Shown: positions 16,543 through 26,415 of the stretch, in pieces
Layout: every line of letters begins with the position of its first letter
Position numbering within the stretch: position 1 is the first letter of the stretch
Assembly (NCBI GenBank): GCA_963977185.1
Contig: CAXBNV010000001.1
Location: forward strand, 62,001-126,000
DNA from: CAXBNV01 sp963977185
GTDB taxonomy: Bacteria > Pseudomonadota > Gammaproteobacteria > JAGOUU01
Direction: 5' to 3'
Length of the DNA: 64,000 nt
Position numbers and translations under genes: made by a program
Notes under the pieces: model-generated
Database searches by the model: none
What the model saw: only the letters and a program-made list of their open reading frames with translations
Told to the model about the DNA's origin: nothing

Positions 16543-18990
16543 ATGAGATTTAGTGAAAATTGGTTGCGTGAATTTGTTTCTCCTGAAATAGATATTAAAG
16601 TATTAGAAAATCAACTATCAGTTTCAGGATTAGAAGTTGAAGCTATTGAAAGAGAAGATGTTGGTTTAGATAAAGTAGTTGTTGGTCATGTTGTTGATAT
16701 TAAGCCCCATGAAGATGCTGACAGATTGCGAGTTTGTACTGTAAATGTTGGTATTCATTCAGATGAATTTTTACAGATAGTATGTGGTGCTAAAAATTTT
16801 GAAAAAGATGTTAAAATTTTTGTTGCTATGGTTGGTGCCAACTTGCCTTGTGGTTTAAAAATAAAAAAATCTAAAATAAGGGGAGTTGCATCTTTTGGCA
16901 TGATTTGCTCAAAAGATGAGTTGGGTTTTTTAGATAAGTTGGAAAAATCTGATGGCATCTGGGTCATAGATAATGATGCAGAAATAGGAATGACTCTTGT
17001 TGAGTATTTACAACTAAATGATAATTTAATTACTTTAGGCTTAACTCCTAACAGGGGTGATTGTCTTAGTATTTTAGGTATAGCTCGAGAGGTTGCAGCC
17101 TTAAATAATATAGATTTTAAACATGAAATAAAAGATACGATTAAAAATACAGTAGATAGTAAAGCTGTGAAAATTAATATATCAGACAGTAAAGCATGTC
17201 CTGTTTATATGGGGTGTATAATTAATGATATAGATAATACTAAAAAAACACCTAGTTTCATTACTGAGGTACTCAGAAAAAGTAATATCAAAATTATATC
17301 TCCTATCGTTGATATTTTAAATTATGTAATGCTTGAAATTGGTCAGCCAATGCATGCATTTAATTTAGATAAAATTGGCTCAAATATAAATATTAGATTT
17401 GCTGAAGAGGAAAAATTAGTTTTATTGGATGAAACAGAAGTAAAGCTAAGTAAGGATACTTTAGTTATTTCTGATGAAACTAAAGTTTTAGCTCTTGCTG
17501 GAGTTATGGGTGGTTTGGATTCAGCAGTAAATTTAGATACTAAAAATATTTTTATAGAAAGCGCTCATTTTAATCCTGATTTTATTTTAGGTAAAACTAG
17601 ACAATACGGTATCAACACTGATTCGGCATATAGATTTGAGCGAGGAGTTGATCCAAAAATAGTAGAGTTAGGTCTAAATCGAGCTGCACAATTGATATTA
17701 GAAATTACAGGTGGTAAATTATCCTCAATTTCTAAAAACATAGCTGATAGTACAGTATTAGATAATAAAAAAGTAGACTTAAGATATTCAAGAGTTAAAA
17801 AAGTTTTAGGTCTAGACATTAACTTATCAGAAGTTAAAAATATTTTATTAAAATTAGGTTTTTGTCTTGTAAATGAAAACAAGTCAGATAATGATAATAT
17901 TTTGACTTGGGATGTTCCTAGTTTTAGATTTGATATAGGATTAGAAGAGGATTTATTAGAAGAAATAGCTAGAGTATATGGCTATGATAATATTCCTGTT
18001 AAAAAAGTTTTAAATGAATTAAATTTTATAGCAGATAACTCAAAATTTAATAATTTAAGAAAAATTAAGAATTTCTTAGCAAATTTAGGTTATCTTGAAG
18101 CGATTAACTATAGTTTTGTTGATAGTAATGTTCAAGATCAAATATATAAAAAAGAAGAAAAGATATCTCCAGTAAAATTATTAAATCCAATTTCGCAAGA
18201 TATGAATGTTATGCGTCAAGGCTTACTGCCAGGATTTGTTAAAAATATTTTACATAATCAAAATCATCAACAGCATTCAATAAGATTATTTGAATTAGGT
18301 AATTGTTTTTCTGAGCATGCTGATATGAATAGTCCAAAAGAATATAGTCTTTTAGGTTGTTGTCAGTATGGTGGACTATATAAAGATACATGGGATAATA
18401 ATTTAAAACGAAACTCTGACTTTTATGATTTAAAAGCGGATTTAGAGTTATTGTTTGCACATCAGAATATTTCTAAGTATGAATTTCGAAAATTATCATC
18501 TGATTTAAAGCAAGAATGTGATTATAGTTTCTTGCATCCTGGTATGAGTGCAATAATTTATATTAATAATAAGTTTGCAGGATATATCGGAGTATTACAT
18601 CCAAAAGTTCAAAAAAATCTGGGATTAGATAAGCAATTATTATGTTTTGAATTAGATACAACAACGCTTGTAAATAATAAAAAATGTTTATTTAATGATA
18701 TATCTAAGTATCCGGCTATTCATCGAGATCTTGCTTTTGTTGTGAATAAAAATGTAGAAGTTGATGCTTTATTAAAAAAAGTAAGAAAAGTAGCTGGTAA
18801 ATTATTAACAGATTTATTTATTTTTGATATATATCAAGGTAAAGGAATTAATCCTGATTCTAAAAGTATTGCTTTATCAATAGTTTTACAGCATAAAGAG
18901 AAAACATTGGTAGATGAAGATATTAATTCCCTAATGGATGAAATTATTGCTACAATAATAAAAGAGTGTGATGCAGTTTTAAGAGACTAA
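16543..18990 (+). CDS. pheT: Phenylalanine-tRNA ligase beta subunit
   Basis: 815 residues, full length. It starts MRFSENWLREFVSPEIDI and has the EMAP-like tRNA-binding domain (KVVVGHVVDIKPHEDADRLR), the B3/B4 editing region, the B5 domain and a C-terminal FDX/anticodon-binding fold (SKYPAIHRDLAFVV). It is needed for quaternary structure, editing of mischarged Tyr-tRNA-Phe and tRNA recognition. Confidence 0.97.
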   Translation: MRFSENWLREFVSPEIDIKVLENQLSVSGLEVEAIEREDVGLDKVVVGHVVDIKPHEDADRLRVCTVNVGIHSDEFLQIVCGAKNFEKDVKIFVAMVGANLPCGLKIKKSKIRGVASFGMICSKDELGFLDKLEKSDGIWVIDNDAEIGMTLVEYLQLNDNLITLGLTPNRGDCLSILGIAREVAALNNIDFKHEIKDTIKNTVDSKAVKINISDSKACPVYMGCIINDIDNTKKTPSFITEVLRKSNIKIISPIVDILNYVMLEIGQPMHAFNLDKIGSNINIRFAEEEKLVLLDETEVKLSKDTLVISDETKVLALAGVMGGLDSAVNLDTKNIFIESAHFNPDFILGKTRQYGINTDSAYRFERGVDPKIVELGLNRAAQLILEITGGKLSSISKNIADSTVLDNKKVDLRYSRVKKVLGLDINLSEVKNILLKLGFCLVNENKSDNDNILTWDVPSFRFDIGLEEDLLEEIARVYGYDNIPVKKVLNELNFIADNSKFNNLRKIKNFLANLGYLEAINYSFVDSNVQDQIYKKEEKISPVKLLNPISQDMNVMRQGLLPGFVKNILHNQNHQQHSIRLFELGNCFSEHADMNSPKEYSLLGCCQYGGLYKDTWDNNLKRNSDFYDLKADLELLFAHQNISKYEFRKLSSDLKQECDYSFLHPGMSAIIYINNKFAGYIGVLHPKVQKNLGLDKQLLCFELDTTTLVNNKKCLFNDISKYPAIHRDLAFVVNKNVEVDALLKKVRKVAGKLLTDLFIFDIYQGKGINPDSKSIALSIVLQHKEKTLVDEDINSLMDEIIATIIKECDAVLRD

Positions 18991-19022
18991 CTATTTTATT
19001 AAAAAGGAAAGGACTGTATATT

Positions 19023-19376
19023 ATGGTAAATGCTGTGTCTAAAGCAGAAATAGCTGAGTTTTTAATAGAGCGCTTTGATTTTATGGACAAAGTAGAAGCA
19101 AAGCATTATGTTGATAATTTTTTTGAGTTAATTATACAATCTTTATCTCAAGGAAAATGCGTTAAGTTATCAAAATTTGGTAACTTTGATTTAAGAGATA
19201 AAAAAGCTCGACCAGGAAGAAATCCAAAAACGAAAGAAGAGGTTATGATAACACCTCGACGTGTCGTTACATTTCATGCTGGACAAAAAATGCGTAATTT
19301 AATTAAGGATAGTTTAAGTAATAAGCCAAAAGCTTTAGATGATGGAGCAACAAGCTCTGTTGAAGAAAATAATTAA
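19023..19376 (+). CDS. ihfA: Integration host factor subunit alpha
   Basis: 117 residues. HU/IHF fold with KAEIAEFLIERFDFMDKVEA, VKLSKFGNFDLRDKKARPGR and the DNA-intercalating arm PGRNPKTKEEVMITPRRVVTF. IHF bends DNA in recombination, replication and transcription. The gene lies directly downstream of pheT as in E. coli, so it probably shares the transcript. AAAGGAAAGGA upstream gives a strong ribosome binding site. The C-terminal tail after about residue 100 is longer than usual and polar. Confidence 0.95.
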   Translation: MVNAVSKAEIAEFLIERFDFMDKVEAKHYVDNFFELIIQSLSQGKCVKLSKFGNFDLRDKKARPGRNPKTKEEVMITPRRVVTFHAGQKMRNLIKDSLSNKPKALDDGATSSVEENN

Positions 19377-19402
19377 TCTTTTTTAATTAAATAGTAGGAT
19401 AA

Positions 19403-20845
19403 ATGGCCAAGTCTAAAAAACTATACGAATGTCAGGAATGTGGCTCTCAGCGAACTCAATGGGTTGGCCAGTGTTCAGATTGTAGCGCCTGGAATAGTTT
19501 TAATGAAATAGCGGTTATGCAATCTAATAATCAACAGTTGCAAAACTTGGCCAATATTTCAAATTTAGCTAATTTAAATTCTAATTCTAAGTTATCTAGT
19601 TTGTCTAAAGGGTACACTGGTAACTTAAATAGCCAAGTTAAGATATTTTCGGACATCTGTGCTGAAGAAATAAAAAAAGATTCAACCGGCATAAGTGAGC
19701 TTGATAGAGTTTTAGGTGGCGGCTTGGTTTCTGGATCAGTTATTTTATTAGGGGGCGCTCCTGGAATAGGAAAATCAACATTATTACTACATGCTCTTGC
19801 AAAGTTTTCTGAGCTGCAAAAAGATAAAAACGTGTTGTATGTAACAGGGGAAGAATCTTTAGAGCAAGTAGTATTAAGAGGTTCAAGATTAGGCATTAAA
19901 ACAGATAATATTAAATTATTAGCAGATATCTGTATAGAAAATATAATTATACAGTCAAATAATCACACTCCTAAAATTCTAGTAGTAGATTCAATTCAGA
20001 CGTTATGTTCGATGAATTTAAGCTCTGCTCCAGGTTCTGTAAGTCAAGTTCGAGAGAGTGCGGCTCAATTAGTACAATATGCTAAAAATACTAATACAAC
20101 TGTTTTTATAGTTGGTCACGTTACAAAGGATGGCGCTTTAGCTGGTCCAAGAGTATTAGAGCATATGGTTGATACGGTGTTATATTTTGAAGGTGATCAA
20201 GATAGCAAGTTCAGAGCTATAAGAGCTGTTAAAAATAGATTCGGGGCTGTTAATGAGCTTGGGGTATTTTTAATGTCAGATAAAGGTCTAAAGGAAGTAA
20301 ATAACCCTTCAGCTATCTTTTTACAAAGAGTTGCTGATAATACTCCTGGAAGTGTAATTACTGTGACTTGGGAAGGTTCACGCCCAATGCTTGTTGAAGT
20401 ACAAGCTTTAGTTGATGAAAGTAATGCAGGAGCTCCAAGAAGAGTTACTGTTGGTGTGGATCAAAACCGAGTAATTATGGGGCTTGCCATATTAAATAGG
20501 CATGGAGGGGTTCCCATCTATGATCAAGATGTCTTTATAAATGTGGTATCTGGTGTAAAAATCACAGAAACAGCAGCTGATTTAGCTTTAATTTGTGCGG
20601 TAGTATCATCATTAAGAAATAAGGCTATACCTTCTGATGTGGTAATATTTGGCGAGTTAGGCTTAGGGGGCGAGCTAAGACCAGTTCAAAATGCTCAATC
20701 AAGATTATCAGAAGCCGTAAAACACGGCTTTAAAAAAGCAATTATTCCTAAAGCAAATTTACCAAAAGGTAAATTTGCAGGTTTAGAAATAATTATTGCG
20801 GATAAATTATCTGATGTTTTACAAAGTATTAGAAATTTAGATTAA
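19403..20845 (+). CDS. radA: DNA repair protein RadA (Sms)
   Basis: 480 residues. An N-terminal Cys4 zinc finger (C10, C13, C24, C27) is followed by the RecA-like ATPase with Walker A GGAPGIGKST (117-126), the RadA-specific KNRFGAVNELGVF motif and a C-terminal Lon-protease-like domain (from about GGVPIYDQDVFINVVSG). RadA is a hexameric helicase that promotes branch migration and is needed in recombination and transformation. The spacer between zinc finger and ATPase (about 35-80) is rich in Asn, Leu and Ser. Confidence 0.96.
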   Translation: MAKSKKLYECQECGSQRTQWVGQCSDCSAWNSFNEIAVMQSNNQQLQNLANISNLANLNSNSKLSSLSKGYTGNLNSQVKIFSDICAEEIKKDSTGISELDRVLGGGLVSGSVILLGGAPGIGKSTLLLHALAKFSELQKDKNVLYVTGEESLEQVVLRGSRLGIKTDNIKLLADICIENIIIQSNNHTPKILVVDSIQTLCSMNLSSAPGSVSQVRESAAQLVQYAKNTNTTVFIVGHVTKDGALAGPRVLEHMVDTVLYFEGDQDSKFRAIRAVKNRFGAVNELGVFLMSDKGLKEVNNPSAIFLQRVADNTPGSVITVTWEGSRPMLVEVQALVDESNAGAPRRVTVGVDQNRVIMGLAILNRHGGVPIYDQDVFINVVSGVKITETAADLALICAVVSSLRNKAIPSDVVIFGELGLGGELRPVQNAQSRLSEAVKHGFKKAIIPKANLPKGKFAGLEIIIADKLSDVLQSIRNLD

Positions 20846-20887
20846 CTGATTTTTCTAAAAATATAGCAAAACTATCAAACTATTATT

Positions 20888-21526
20888 CTAGACAGAAAAG
20901 CGTCTTATATTGGGTTGGTCTTGTGTCCCTGGACCTCCCATAGATCGCCCTAATAAAGAATTAGGATAAGCTTGATATGATAAAGTAGTTATATTATTAC
21001 CAATAGGTGTAGAAGGCAAATCATCTATTGTCGGATTTGAATCTTGAATTTTTACTATTATATCAAGCTCTTGGTCAAGAAATATAACAAGCTTCTCTAT
21101 ACTATCAATGATAATGCTTTTAACATTTTCGTTATTTAAAATATCTATTGATTTCCAGGGATTTTGAGGTAAGTTAGGAACATTTTCTAATAACTCAATG
21201 TACTTTTGTATTATTAGTTTAAGAAGTATTTTTTTGTTGCAAAAATCACTTTCATCTTCATCATCAAAAAAATCAGGCAAATCTACAATAGAAACGTTTA
21301 GCAATCTTACAACTCTTCTGCCTATTTGAGAGTCTTTACATGATAAGGGAGTATCATTAGTAGCAAAAGTATACTCCATAAATTTTGCAAAATTTCCAGG
21401 TCCATGTATAAATGTCTCTGTATTTTCATCATATTCGCCTATGACTTGATTAAATATGTTTTGGCTTAATACTTTTACTATTAGAGAGAGAAAATTTTCT
21501 TTAAAAAATACTGTTTCTTTTGTCAT
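20888..21526 (-). CDS. Hypothetical protein, acidic, no recognised domain
   Basis: 212 residues, not recognised. It is largely alpha-helical in appearance, acidic (DFFDDEDESD at about 80-90), with no signal peptide or membrane segment. The last 30 residues look disordered and end GRSMGGPGTQDQPNIRRFSV. It stands alone between radA and queA, converging on radA. In a Dot/Icm organism a soluble orphan protein like this could be a translocated effector, but the tail lacks a clear Glu-rich E-block, so this is only a possibility. Confidence 0.6.
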   Translation of the reverse strand: MTKETVFFKENFLSLIVKVLSQNIFNQVIGEYDENTETFIHGPGNFAKFMEYTFATNDTPLSCKDSQIGRRVVRLLNVSIVDLPDFFDDEDESDFCNKKILLKLIIQKYIELLENVPNLPQNPWKSIDILNNENVKSIIIDSIEKLVIFLDQELDIIVKIQDSNPTIDDLPSTPIGNNITTLSYQAYPNSLLGRSMGGPGTQDQPNIRRFSV

Positions 21527-21698
21527 TTTATATTTAACCTGTAATTTAAAAACAAGTATATATTATAACTAAAAATTAGTTTAATTGGAATAGTTGGATT
21601 ACTAATTGTGTCTGTAATTTTTCAAAAATGAGATATTTTGCAACTTAACTATATTTTATAGTAGAATATTCGCTTATTATTTATATTTCATACTTTAA

Positions 21699-22790
21699 AT
21701 GAGCTGTAGTACCATGTTAAATTTGCAAAAAGATTCAAAAGACTTTTATTATCAATTAGATTCATATGATTACACGCTTCCAGAAGAGCTTATTGCAACT
21801 CATCCCCAAGATAATCGTTCATCTAGTCAATTATTGAATTGTGAAATAGAGAGTAACTTTAAAGATCAAATATTTAGTGATTTATTAGATTTATTAAATA
21901 AAAATGATGTTTTGGTTTTAAATAATACTAAAGTATTAGCAGCAAGATTATATGCTGAAAAATTAACTAAAGGCAAAGTTGAACTGTTAATTGAAAGAAT
22001 TGATAATAATAATAAAAGATTAGCTTTATCACATATTAAATCTAATAAATCTTTAAAGACAGATACGAGAATTATTATTGATAAAAAATTTCATGCAAGG
22101 GTTCTTGATAAGACAGAAGATGGCTTATATATAATTGCCTTAGATGAAACTTTAGATAGTTGGTATAAAGTTTTAGAAACATCTGGTCATATGCCTCTAC
22201 CTCCATATATGCAACGAGAAGCACAAGATGAAGATAAGCTTAGATATCAAACTGTTTTTGCTGAAAAAGAAGGGGCTGTTGCAGCTCCAACGGCAGGATT
22301 ACATTTTAATCAAGAGTTATTAGATAAATTACAAGCTAAGGGTGTGATTATAACCTATGTTACTTTGCATGTTGGTTCAGGAACTTTTAGACCAGTAAGA
22401 GTTGATAATATTTTAGATCATAAAATGCATGCAGAATATATTGATGTATCTAAAGAGACAGCAAATATAATTAAGCAAGCTAAAAAAGATAATCATCGAA
22501 TAGTTGCTGTTGGTACTACTGTTTTAAGAACTCTTGAGTCTGCTTATAATATTAATGGAAATTATGATTTGGAATATTCAGGAGATACTAATATTTTTAT
22601 ATATCCTGGTTTCGAATTTAAAGTAATTGATATTTTGATAACAAATTTTCATCTGCCAAAATCAACTTTATTAATGCTTGTTGCAGCGTTTGCTGGATAT
22701 GATAAAATTATGTTAGCTTATGCAACCGCCATAGAAAGAAAATACAAGTTTTATTCTTATGGTGATGCTATGATATTGTATAGAAAATAA
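21699..22790 (+). CDS. queA: tRNA preQ1(34) S-adenosylmethionine ribosyltransferase-isomerase
   Basis: 363 residues. QueA builds epoxyqueuosine at the wobble position of tRNAs with GUN anticodons. The usual start of the fold is YDYTLPEELIATHP (residues 24-37), and GAVAAPTAGLHF, THLHVGSGTFRPV-like TYVTLHVGSGTFRPVRV and ITNFHLPKSTLLMLVAAFAG are all clear. The ORF begins at ATG 21699; ATG 21714 is an equally good start. In most gammaproteobacteria tgt follows queA, but here yajC comes next. Confidence 0.95.
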   Translation: MSCSTMLNLQKDSKDFYYQLDSYDYTLPEELIATHPQDNRSSSQLLNCEIESNFKDQIFSDLLDLLNKNDVLVLNNTKVLAARLYAEKLTKGKVELLIERIDNNNKRLALSHIKSNKSLKTDTRIIIDKKFHARVLDKTEDGLYIIALDETLDSWYKVLETSGHMPLPPYMQREAQDEDKLRYQTVFAEKEGAVAAPTAGLHFNQELLDKLQAKGVIITYVTLHVGSGTFRPVRVDNILDHKMHAEYIDVSKETANIIKQAKKDNHRIVAVGTTVLRTLESAYNINGNYDLEYSGDTNIFIYPGFEFKVIDILITNFHLPKSTLLMLVAAFAGYDKIMLAYATAIERKYKFYSYGDAMILYRK

Positions 22791-22828
22791 TTAACATCAA
22801 TTTCAAATTTAACATCGAAGAGGTTTTT

Positions 22829-23155
22829 ATGTTTACTCAATTGCATGCTGCATCAAATACAGTAACGGCATCACAAGATTCAGGGCTTTCTTTAATTATT
22901 ATGGTGGCAGTTTTTTTTGTGATTTCTTATTTTGTAATTATTCGACCAAAACAAAATCAAGAAAAAAAGCAAAAAAAATTAATGAGCGAGTTATCAAAAG
23001 GTGATGAAGTTGTAACTTATTCAGGAATAATGGGTAAAATCATTAGAATTAAAGATAATTATGTGGTATTAAGTATTGCTGAGAATACTGAAATTAAAAT
23101 ACAAAAAAATTATATTAATAATGTTTTACCGAAAGGAACTTTAAAAGCTATTTAA
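22829..23155 (+). CDS. yajC: Preprotein translocase subunit YajC
   Basis: 108 residues with one membrane helix (LIIMVAVFFVISYFVII) followed by RPKQNQEKKQKKLMSEL, the standard YajC signature, and a KGDEVVTYSGIMGKI domain. It associates with SecDF-SecYEG. GAAGAGG before the ATG is a good ribosome binding site. It starts the yajC-secD-secF operon. Confidence 0.95.
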   Translation: MFTQLHAASNTVTASQDSGLSLIIMVAVFFVISYFVIIRPKQNQEKKQKKLMSELSKGDEVVTYSGIMGKIIRIKDNYVVLSIAENTEIKIQKNYINNVLPKGTLKAI

Positions 23156-23214
23156 TATAGCTTTTTATTTTTTAGGAATAAAAATAACAAATAATTTAAG
23201 GATATAATAATAAA

Positions 23215-25110
23215 ATGGGGTACAATAAATTTCCGCTTTGGAAGAATGTTTTAATAATTATTATTGTCTTAATAGGTATTTTATATTCTTTACCTAATTT
23301 ATTTGGTGAAGATTATGCGATACAAATAGCCACAGCAAGTAGTGAAAAACTTAATCCTAGTATCTTAGATACAGTCAAACAAGATTTAAATAAAAGTAAT
23401 ATAAAATATAAGTCTATCGATTTAGATTCAAGTTCTTATAATTTGCTTATAAGACTAGAAGATTCAGATGATCAATTAAAAGCAAGTGAGGTATTAAAAT
23501 CTACTTTAGGTAGTAAATATGTTGTCGCTCTTAATCTTGCTCCTGCAACTCCTGCATGGCTTTCTATATTTGGTGCTGAACCAATGAAATTAGGCTTAGA
23601 CTTAAGAGGTGGAGTACATTTCTTAATGGAAGTAGATATTAAATCTGCAATTAGACGTCAGGTTGAAAGTGATTTTGCAGATATGCGAGGAAAGTTGCGT
23701 AACGATAAAATTAGATATCAGGGAAGTAAAGTAGATAATTATAGAGAAGTAGGCTTCAAATTTAAGGGAAATGAGGCTGCCGAATATATTTATAAAGCAA
23801 GAGACTATTTAGCAAAAAACTTTCCACAATATGTTTACAAAATATCAGAAAAAGGAAATGTTAGCTGGCTTGTCGCCAATTTAAAAGATTTACAATTACA
23901 GCAAATAAGAGATTATGCAATGGAACAAAGCATGTCTACATTGCGTAAAAGAGTAAATGAATTGGGAGTCTCAGAAGCGGTAGTACAACGCCAAGGCTTA
24001 AATCGTATTGTAGTTGAATTACCAGGTATTCAAGATACGGCAAGAGCTAAAGATATAATAGGTAAAACTGCGACAGTTGAGTTTAGAATGGCTTATCCTG
24101 GTCCTACAGAAGATACTCGTCCTCCTTTAGGTTATACCACTTTGCCATTGGCAGATGAAAAAGGTAAGGTTTGGGTCGATAATAAAGTAATTCTAACGGG
24201 TAATTCTATTATAGGTGCATATGCAGATGTAGATCAGCGTTCAGGTAAGCCTATTGTAGCAATTAGTTTAGGAGGCAGTTCCTCTACTATTTATGAGTTC
24301 TCTAAAACAACTAGAGAAAATATAGGCAAGCCAATGGCAACTGTATATGTTGAAACTAAACTTAATGAAGTTAAAGTTGGTGACAAAATTAAAAAAGAGA
24401 AAAAGATTCATAGAGAAGTCATTAGTGTTGCAACAATTCAAGATGCACTAGGCAAGCAGTTCCAGATAAGCGGCTTAAAATCAATGCAAGAATCTAAAAA
24501 TTTAGCTTTATTGTTAAGGGCTGGAGCTTTACCGGCTCCTGTTGATATAGTGTCAGAGCGTACAATAGGGCCAAGTTTAGGAAAAGAAAATATTTCTATG
24601 GGGATTAAGTCGGTTGTTTCAGGCCTAGTTCTAGTATTAATATTTATGGGAGCTTATTATAGTATTTTTGGTTTGATTGCTAATATAGCTCTTTTGATGA
24701 ACCTTGTGATATTAGTTGCTATTTGCTCAATGATTCATGTAACAATGACATTACCTGGTATTGCTGGAATAGTATTAACCTTAGGTATGGCTATTGATGC
24801 GAATGTTTTAATTTTTGAAAGAATAAGAGAAGAATTAAGAGCCGGAGCTTCAACTAAATTAAGCATTCATGCAGGGTATGAAAAAGCATTTGCAACTATT
24901 GTTGATGCGAATGTTACAACTTTAATTGCGGCAGTTGTTTTATTTACAATAGGCTCAGGAGCTGTCAAAGGTTTTGCTGTAACTTTAACAATAGGACTTA
25001 TTACGTCAATGTTCACAGCGATAACCGGTTCTCGCGCAATTGTGAATGTCTTATATGGTAGAAAATCTTTGCACTCATTGCCAATAGGGATTAATACAGC
25101 AAAAAAATAA
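23215..25110 (+). CDS. secD: Protein translocase subunit SecD
   Basis: 631 residues. SecD uses the proton gradient to pull proteins through SecYEG. An N-terminal membrane helix is followed by a large periplasmic region, with the family motif LGLDLRGGVHFLMEVD (about residues 127-142), and five more membrane helices including GIAGIVLTLGMAIDANVLIFERIREE. The length is close to that of E. coli SecD (615 aa). Confidence 0.97.
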   Translation: MGYNKFPLWKNVLIIIIVLIGILYSLPNLFGEDYAIQIATASSEKLNPSILDTVKQDLNKSNIKYKSIDLDSSSYNLLIRLEDSDDQLKASEVLKSTLGSKYVVALNLAPATPAWLSIFGAEPMKLGLDLRGGVHFLMEVDIKSAIRRQVESDFADMRGKLRNDKIRYQGSKVDNYREVGFKFKGNEAAEYIYKARDYLAKNFPQYVYKISEKGNVSWLVANLKDLQLQQIRDYAMEQSMSTLRKRVNELGVSEAVVQRQGLNRIVVELPGIQDTARAKDIIGKTATVEFRMAYPGPTEDTRPPLGYTTLPLADEKGKVWVDNKVILTGNSIIGAYADVDQRSGKPIVAISLGGSSSTIYEFSKTTRENIGKPMATVYVETKLNEVKVGDKIKKEKKIHREVISVATIQDALGKQFQISGLKSMQESKNLALLLRAGALPAPVDIVSERTIGPSLGKENISMGIKSVVSGLVLVLIFMGAYYSIFGLIANIALLMNLVILVAICSMIHVTMTLPGIAGIVLTLGMAIDANVLIFERIREELRAGASTKLSIHAGYEKAFATIVDANVTTLIAAVVLFTIGSGAVKGFAVTLTIGLITSMFTAITGSRAIVNVLYGRKSLHSLPIGINTAKK

Positions 25111-25149
25111 GATTATTTTAAAATATAAAAATTTAAGGTTATAAATAGA

Positions 25150-26097
25150 ATGGAATTTTTTAAACGTAAAACATCAATAGACTTTTTAAAAATCAGAGCA
25201 TATACCGCTATTTTTTCTTTGTTGTTATTAGTATTATCAGTATCAACTCTTGCTACCAAAGGTATAAATTGGGGTTTAGACTTTACTGGTGGTATTATCA
25301 TTGAAATGCATTATAAAAAAAATGCTGATTTATCAGGAGCAAGAGACGTTTTAAAGAAAACTGGCTATGAAGATGCTGTTGTGCAAAGTTTTGGTTCAGC
25401 ACAAGATATGATAATTAGATTATCGCCTCGTGTTAATATGAAAGAACAAAAAGTTGCAAATGATATTTTTAATTTGTTAAAAGAATCAGAACAAAAAGTT
25501 GATCCTGAAAATATTATTGAAATAAGACGAGTAGATGCTGTCGGTGCTCAAGTTGGTAAAGAGATGGGAGAGCAAGGTGGTTTAGCTATTTTGGTCGCTC
25601 TAATTGCAATTATGTTATATATAGCATTAAGATTTGAGTTTAGGTTTTCTGTATCTTCAGCTATTGCTTTAGCTCATGATCCTATTTTAATTTTAGGAAT
25701 TTTTTCATGGTTTCAAATAGAGTTTGATCTTACCGCTTTAGCTGCTATTTTAGCGGTAATTGGTTATTCTTTGAATGATACAATTATTGTATTTGATAGA
25801 GTTAAAGAGAATTTTATTAAAATACGTAAAAAAACTCCTTTAGAAATAGTTAATTTATCTATCAATGAAACTTTATCTAGAACTATTATGACATCTGGTC
25901 TGACTTTATTAGTAGTTATAGCTTTATTAGTATATGGCGGTCCAACTTTATTTGGCTTTTCTCTGGCTTTATTTATAGGTATTGTAATAGGTACTTATTC
26001 TTCTATCTATGTAGCTGGAGCTTTAGCTATTGCAATGGGGCTTCAAAAATCTGATTTATTGCCTACAAAACCTAAAGAATTAGATAGTATGCCATAA
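25150..26097 (+). CDS. secF: Protein translocase subunit SecF
   Basis: 315 residues. It partners SecD. An N-terminal helix (TAIFSLLLLVLSVSTL) is followed by GINWGLDFTGGIIIEM and the C-terminal helices with VIGYSLNDTIIVFDRVKENF, all standard SecF marks. It begins 39 bp after secD, and a hairpin terminator closes the operon downstream. Confidence 0.97.
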   Translation: MEFFKRKTSIDFLKIRAYTAIFSLLLLVLSVSTLATKGINWGLDFTGGIIIEMHYKKNADLSGARDVLKKTGYEDAVVQSFGSAQDMIIRLSPRVNMKEQKVANDIFNLLKESEQKVDPENIIEIRRVDAVGAQVGKEMGEQGGLAILVALIAIMLYIALRFEFRFSVSSAIALAHDPILILGIFSWFQIEFDLTALAAILAVIGYSLNDTIIVFDRVKENFIKIRKKTPLEIVNLSINETLSRTIMTSGLTLLVVIALLVYGGPTLFGFSLALFIGIVIGTYSSIYVAGALAIAMGLQKSDLLPTKPKELDSMP

Positions 26098-26119
26098 TAG
26101 CCTATATAAATTTTTAAGA

Positions 26120-26158
26120 GCTGCAGCAATGATTTTTTAGCTGCAGCGTTTCTTTTTT
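26120..26158 (+). terminator. Rho-independent terminator after secF
   Basis: GCTGCAGC at 26120-26127 and again at 26140-26147 (each self-complementary) form an 8-bp GC-rich stem with a 12-nt loop. GTTTCTTTTTT follows at once. This stem is unusually GC-rich for the region, as expected for an intrinsic terminator. Confidence 0.75.
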
Positions 26159-26263
26159 CTTCGATTATCTCATAAATCATTAATTATATATTTACTGCAA
26201 TCTTTGGCCAAATCTAATTGATTAATATTAATCTAATTTTTTTAAATTAATTTTAAAAAATAC

Positions 26264-26291
26264 TTGCATAAAAAATTTAATTTTGTATAAT
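26264..26291 (+). promoter_or_regulatory. Promoter of the 5S rRNA gene
   Basis: TTGCAT (26264-26269) and a perfect TATAAT (26286-26291) are separated by 16 bp. The mature 5S sequence starts 7 bp after the -10 box, which is the usual distance to a transcription start. This indicates the 5S gene is transcribed by itself. Confidence 0.7.
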
Positions 26292-26297
26292 AGTAAT

Positions 26298-26415
26298 TGC
26301 TTGGCGACAACAGCAAGTTGGCACCACCTGATTCCATTCCGAACTCAGAAGTGAAACAACTTAGCGCCGATGATAGTGTGGATTTATCCATGCGAAAGTA
26401 GGACATTGCCAAGCA
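26298..26415 (+). rRNA. rrf: 5S ribosomal RNA (solitary gene)
   Basis: About 118 nt matching the 5S pattern: the terminal helix TGCTTGGC pairs with GCCAAGCA, and the conserved internal blocks CCGAACTCAGAAGTGAAAC, TAGCGCCGATGATAGTGTGG and CCATGCGAAAGTAGG are present. T-rich sequence follows the last helix and may terminate transcription. No 16S or 23S gene lies nearby; the neighbours are secF and the branched-chain dehydrogenase operon. Confidence 0.95.
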
